50,268 nt of DNA. Source: Candidatus Competibacteraceae bacterium. GTDB lineage: Bacteria > Pseudomonadota > Gammaproteobacteria > Competibacterales > Competibacteraceae. The notes below the pieces were generated by a model. It was given only the letters and a program-made list of their open reading frames with translations. It was not told the DNA's origin and did not search any database. Of the stretch, positions 47,120 to 50,268 are shown one piece after another. The stretch lies in the NCBI GenBank assembly GCA_007695245.1, contig REEE01000269.1, forward strand, positions 1 to 50,268. The letters are read 5' to 3'. Position 1 is the first letter of the stretch, and each line of letters opens with the position of its first letter. Position numbers and translations under genes: made by a program.

Positions 47120-47788
47120 ATGATTGAGAAATACTTTAAGGCTGGCATTCGGTTTACTTGGACTAAGCCCCAGGATGTCCCGGTTGCTGTGCCCCAAGTT
47201 GGTGAATTTGTTGATAGTGCGCGAGCAGCCACCCCAATGATCTATATGGGCTTGGAACCTGGTAAGGATGGTAAGTTGATAGACCCTTATCTGAGACTAT
47301 ACGATGTTAACACCTTGGGACTTAGAATGCGTATGCCCATCCAGTATGCCTGGCTAGACTATGCTCATGCCCGAACTTCCAGGTTACCTATCGGCCCCTA
47401 TGATGTGCTTACTGGTTTTATGAGCGGATGCATCATTGTGCATTACTCAGAAAGGGGAGTTCGTTATGCTGGGCATGTTGGAACGATTAGCGATGATGTC
47501 AATGGCTATAACCGTATACTGAAAAGAAAATTCGCCTTCGCTATGGCTAAAGATACGAAAGGCTTCAATCCTGCTACTGCTTGGGATCCCAGTGATCAGT
47601 TTCGGCTATCTGGTCTACTCGTCCCGCAGGCGCAACAGACAAAAGTCGTTGCTCTTGTGACAACGACAGGTGATTTTTACTCGATTTTGATGATGAATTC
47701 ATCAGGCAATAATTGGGTCTCTGGAGGAATAAAAAAAGTTCCGCCGATTAATCATGACCAATTAAAATTATTGATGCTTCGGGATTAA
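47120..47788 (+). CDS. Candidate T6SS-linked effector with CNF1/BLF1-like Cys-His motif
   Basis: This 222-residue protein has no signal peptide or membrane segment. GAGGAG lies eight bases before the ATG at 47120. An upstream frame from 47051 is rejected because it overlaps the ClpV-tail frame. Residues 96-126 contain TGFMSGCIIVH...YAGHVGTISDD: Cys104 and His119 are 15 residues apart, as are Cys866 and His881 of the Rho deamidase CNF1, and the MSGC resembles the LSGC motif of CNF1 and BLF1. A glutamine-deamidase-like fold is inferred from this motif only. Its GC content is lower than the core T6SS genes. It sits just after a ClpV-tail scar, as expected for an effector that travels behind clpV. 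It might also be a non-enzymatic protein of unknown role. Confidence 0.55.
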   Translation: MIEKYFKAGIRFTWTKPQDVPVAVPQVGEFVDSARAATPMIYMGLEPGKDGKLIDPYLRLYDVNTLGLRMRMPIQYAWLDYAHARTSRLPIGPYDVLTGFMSGCIIVHYSERGVRYAGHVGTISDDVNGYNRILKRKFAFAMAKDTKGFNPATAWDPSDQFRLSGLLVPQAQQTKVVALVTTTGDFYSILMMNSSGNNWVSGGIKKVPPINHDQLKLLMLRD

Positions 47789-47911
47789 TTAAGCCGTGTA
47801 GAGTGCGCACCACGCCGTACTTTTTTATGGTCGTTACCGAAGTAATTTTTCCAATAGAAGGCATCGGGTAAGTGAGCGTGGCGGAGGGCAGGTTTATTAA
47901 GCTTTAATCGG

Positions 47912-47938
47912 TTCGATATCCACATCTGGAGCACTACC
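47912..47938 (-). repeat. Second copy of the MITE-like element end
   Basis: Twenty-four of 27 bases match the left end of the element at 15793-15819 in inverted orientation. The three differences are at one outer base and an adjacent pair in the middle. Sequence inside the repeat diverges, apart from GATTAAAG. It lies in the gap between the candidate effector gene and the next gene, and so marks the region as visited by the same repeat family. Confidence 0.65.
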
Positions 47939-48013
47939 GGCCACTACTTGGCATGAGAAGGTTGGGAGCAGGGGGTCACCTTTGCGGTTTGTGATAAGCA
48001 TCCGAGATTAACC

Positions 48014-48652
48014 ATGACACCGATTTTCCTTTGGCGGGGACAATATGCCGGTTTTATCGTCAACGACCATCTGTTCGCACCGGATGGCCGCTATCTCGGC
48101 TGGATCGATGCTCGGGCCAAGCTTTGGAAAGCCAACGGTGCGTTTCTCGGCGAACTCGTCGACCATCACTACATTCTGCGGCGGGCGAATTGGACATTAC
48201 CGGTACGGCAGACTCCCCGGGTGCCGCCGGTACCCGCCCAACCACCCATGCCGCCAAGAGATCGTTTGGCAAAACTGCCGCGTCCCGGATGGGTCGATGC
48301 GTTGGAGGACTTGTTGCGCCTGCCGACTCCCGAAGAATTGATTGGGCTTTGGCGATACAACGATGAGCGGATCGAAATCAAGGCGGATGGCGAATTTATC
48401 TGGACGCTGACCACGCATGAGAGCGTCGGGCAGTGGGAGTTGCGCGGTCCTCTGTTGTTCCTGCGCCGCTGGCTGGGGGGAGAATTCGAAGTCGCTCCAG
48501 CCTATCGCATTCTCGATTTCAGCGGCGATGAGTTGCTGTTGCGCTGGTTGACGACCGATCGGCGAATGGGGCCTTTTGCACTCCGCCGCGTCGAGCGCGC
48601 CGCAGATGGTTCTGGAATCCTAAACTCTCACCCTGGCCCGCTCGCGGGATAA
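48014..48652 (+). CDS. Hypothetical protein with 4-fold beta-flower-like N-terminus
   Basis: This 212-residue protein starts with a short repeat-like beta domain (residues about 5-58; GQYAGFIVNDHLFAPDGRYLG and GWIDARAKLWKANGAFLGEL) that I liken to the 4-fold beta-flower domain. A Pro-rich linker (about 66-85) follows. A C-terminal lipocalin-like domain (about 110-200) carries LIGLWRYNDERIEI, ADGEFIWTLTTHESVGQWEL and LLFLRRWL. It has no signal peptide and no ribosome binding site of quality. It lies in the accessory segment downstream of the candidate effector. It could be an immunity or accessory protein, but nothing proves this. Confidence 0.6.
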   Translation: MTPIFLWRGQYAGFIVNDHLFAPDGRYLGWIDARAKLWKANGAFLGELVDHHYILRRANWTLPVRQTPRVPPVPAQPPMPPRDRLAKLPRPGWVDALEDLLRLPTPEELIGLWRYNDERIEIKADGEFIWTLTTHESVGQWELRGPLLFLRRWLGGEFEVAPAYRILDFSGDELLLRWLTTDRRMGPFALRRVERAADGSGILNSHPGPLAG

Positions 48653-48693
48653 AGGGTATAAACGGCTAACAGCAACTTTCAGGGGAGGAGATC

Positions 48694-50079
48694 ATGACCC
48701 AGGAGCCGAGTTCGGACGACGGCGTTCAAATCAGCATCAAGGAAGCCCTCGCCTTGGCGCGCAAACTGCACCGTCAGAGCCAACTCGACGAAGCGGAGGG
48801 GATTTACCGCAGGCTGCTGGACGCCGTTCCGGAGTGGCCCGACGTGCTCAACCTGTTGGCGCTCTTGCGCTTCCGGAAGAAGGATGAGGAAGAGGCGATC
48901 GGTCTGTTGCGGCGGGCGGTCGCCATGGATCCCAACTATGCGGACGCCCATAACAACCTGGGCAATCTGTTGAAATTGCAAGGTCGGATCGACGAAGCCG
49001 AATCCTCTTACCTGCGGGCGCTGGAGTTGGTGCCCGAGCACGCCGATGCCTGGAACAACCTCGGAATCATCCGCCGTTTGCAGGAGCGCCCGGAGGCGGC
49101 CGAGGAGGCCCTGCGGCGAGCGCTGCGCGCCAACGAGCGTCTGGTGGATGCCCATTATAATCTCGGCATGTTGCTTCGTGCCCTGCGGCGTTATGCGGAA
49201 GCGGCGGATTCGCTGCAAAGGGTCCTTGCGCTGAATTCGTACTACTGGCTTGCCTACCAAAGTCTTGGATCATTGCTTTATTTGCTGGGGCGGACAGACG
49301 AAGCGGTCGGAATGTACCGAGACTGGCTCAAGTTGACCCCGGATCATCCCGTGGCGCTGCATATGCTGGCGGCCTGTACGGGTGATAATATTCCCGAACG
49401 TGCGTCCGATCACTACATCCGCACTTTGTTCGATGCGTATGCCACCCGTTTCGACCAGAGTCTGGTCGAGAACCTGCATTACCAAGCACCTCAGCGGGTC
49501 GCTGAAGCGCTGACGCGCTGCTACGGCGGCGGTGCCAACCTGGATATTCTCGACGCGGGGTGCGGTACCGGTTTGTGCGGACCGATGGTCAAGGCATACG
49601 CCCGCGCGCTGACCGGCGTCGATCTGTCGCCGAAAATGTTGGAGGAGGCGCGGCGGCGCTCGGTGTACGACGAACTGATCGAAGCGGAGTTGACCGCGTT
49701 TCTGAAAAGCCATCCAGCGGGCTACGACGCTATCATCAGCGCCGACACGCTTTGCTACTTCGGTCCGCTGGCTGATTTCAGTCAGGCCGCCGCCGCGGCG
49801 TTGCGTCCGAGCGGACGGTTGATCCTGACCGTCGAACGACTCCCCGATCGTGGGGAAACGCCGGGCTTCATGCTCATTGAAAGCGGTCGCTACGCACATC
49901 GTCAGGATTATCTGCGCGAAACTTTGACGGCGGCCGGGTTCACGGTTGATATCCTGGACCAGACCGAGCTGCGCATGGAGGCCGGCCAGCCGGTCGCTGG
50001 TCTGGTGGTTGCGGCGCGTAAGAACATAGCCGGCGCGGAACCCGAGGACGCGCCCGGAATCGGCCGTCTCGACAATTGA
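48694..50079 (+). CDS. TPR-repeat SAM-dependent methyltransferase
   Basis: This 461-residue protein has about six TPR repeats over residues 10-235 (for example AHNNLGNLLKLQGRIDEAE, AWNNLGIIRRLQ, AHYNLGMLLRALRRYAEAA). A class I methyltransferase domain follows, with motif I ILDAGCGTGLCG near 285-296, GVDLSPKMLEEAR, then DAIISADTLCYFG. The substrate is unknown. TPR-methyltransferase fusions often act on proteins. GGGGAGGAG precedes the ATG by five bases. It appears to be the start of a separate unit beyond the T6SS accessory segment. Confidence 0.85.
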   Translation: MTQEPSSDDGVQISIKEALALARKLHRQSQLDEAEGIYRRLLDAVPEWPDVLNLLALLRFRKKDEEEAIGLLRRAVAMDPNYADAHNNLGNLLKLQGRIDEAESSYLRALELVPEHADAWNNLGIIRRLQERPEAAEEALRRALRANERLVDAHYNLGMLLRALRRYAEAADSLQRVLALNSYYWLAYQSLGSLLYLLGRTDEAVGMYRDWLKLTPDHPVALHMLAACTGDNIPERASDHYIRTLFDAYATRFDQSLVENLHYQAPQRVAEALTRCYGGGANLDILDAGCGTGLCGPMVKAYARALTGVDLSPKMLEEARRRSVYDELIEAELTAFLKSHPAGYDAIISADTLCYFGPLADFSQAAAAALRPSGRLILTVERLPDRGETPGFMLIESGRYAHRQDYLRETLTAAGFTVDILDQTELRMEAGQPVAGLVVAARKNIAGAEPEDAPGIGRLDN

Positions 50080-50258
50080 TTTTTCAAGGCGACCGGCCGG
50101 TTGCCCCGATGTCGCCCGCCAACCCCGCATCGGTGGGCTGATTGCTGGATTCTTGTCGTCGGCAACGCTATCTTGACAACCCTCGGGCGCGGACCGTGAA
50201 GGTTCGGCTTCCATAATCCCGCAATTCCCTGGATGCATCGTTTTAGGAGACAGTGTTG

Positions 50259-50268
50259 ATGGTCGAGT
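50259..50268 (+). CDS. Start of a gene cut by the window edge
   Basis: AGGAGA at 50245-50250 lies eight bases before an ATG at 50259, and in-frame GTG and TTG codons stand just before it. Only MVE is visible. The site looks like a real translation start, but the product cannot be identified. Confidence 0.35.

Overview
The window is GC-rich and densely coded, and its gene content points to a gammaproteobacterium: assimilatory sulfite reductase with its DUF934 partner, DapD of the succinylase branch, a ModE-controlled mod operon and an imp-like type VI secretion system (T6SS). The GlgE/TreS/GlgC/GlgX cluster and a stand-alone CHAD protein would suit a glycogen- or polyphosphate-storing relative of Competibacteraceae. 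That placement is inference. No rRNA, tRNA, CRISPR array or complete insertion sequence was seen.

Layout. 1-640: transposase remnant, then a ModE-type operator/promoter. 639-5591: modE, modA, modB, modC, modD, with a DUF433/DUF5615-type toxin-antitoxin pair between modB and modC. 5673-14698 (minus): an operon glgE, treS-maltokinase fusion, glgC, glgX that converts trehalose through maltose and maltose-1-phosphate into alpha-glucan and debranches it. 14949-20128: dapD, a palindromic MITE-like element, a CHAD protein, an exported SH3 protein, a leaderless amidase and an MmgE/PrpD protein. 20232-20334: a probable small RNA with its own promoter and terminator. 20347-25219: a small membrane protein, a BAX-inhibitor-1 family protein, a DUF58 protein, sulfite reductase and DUF934.

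25303-46318 is a T6SS locus in two divergent operons. The minus operon is tagH (FHA), tssK, tssL with an OmpA-like domain, tssM, tagF and pppA. The plus operon is tssA, tssB, tssC, hcp, tagJ, tssE, tssF, tssG and clpV. It supplies the membrane complex (L, M), baseplate (K, E, F, G), sheath (B, C), tube (Hcp), cap (A), disassembly ATPase (ClpV) and part of a phospho-switch. tssJ, vgrG, PAAR and the kinase ppkA are not in the window. A close match to a sigma-54 -24/-12 promoter precedes hcp, and hairpins lie on both sides of hcp.

46386-48652 is a lower-GC accessory segment behind clpV. It holds a Uma2-family gene, an 18-codon copy of the ClpV C-terminus, and directly after that a 222-residue protein with a CNF1/BLF1-like SGC...His signature (candidate deamidase effector). 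A dispersed repeat end and a protein with a beta-flower-like N-terminus and a lipocalin-like C-terminus follow. The window ends with a TPR-methyltransferase and the first codons of another gene. The ClpV scar plus candidate deamidase is the most novel signal here, followed by the small RNA and the sigma-54 site.
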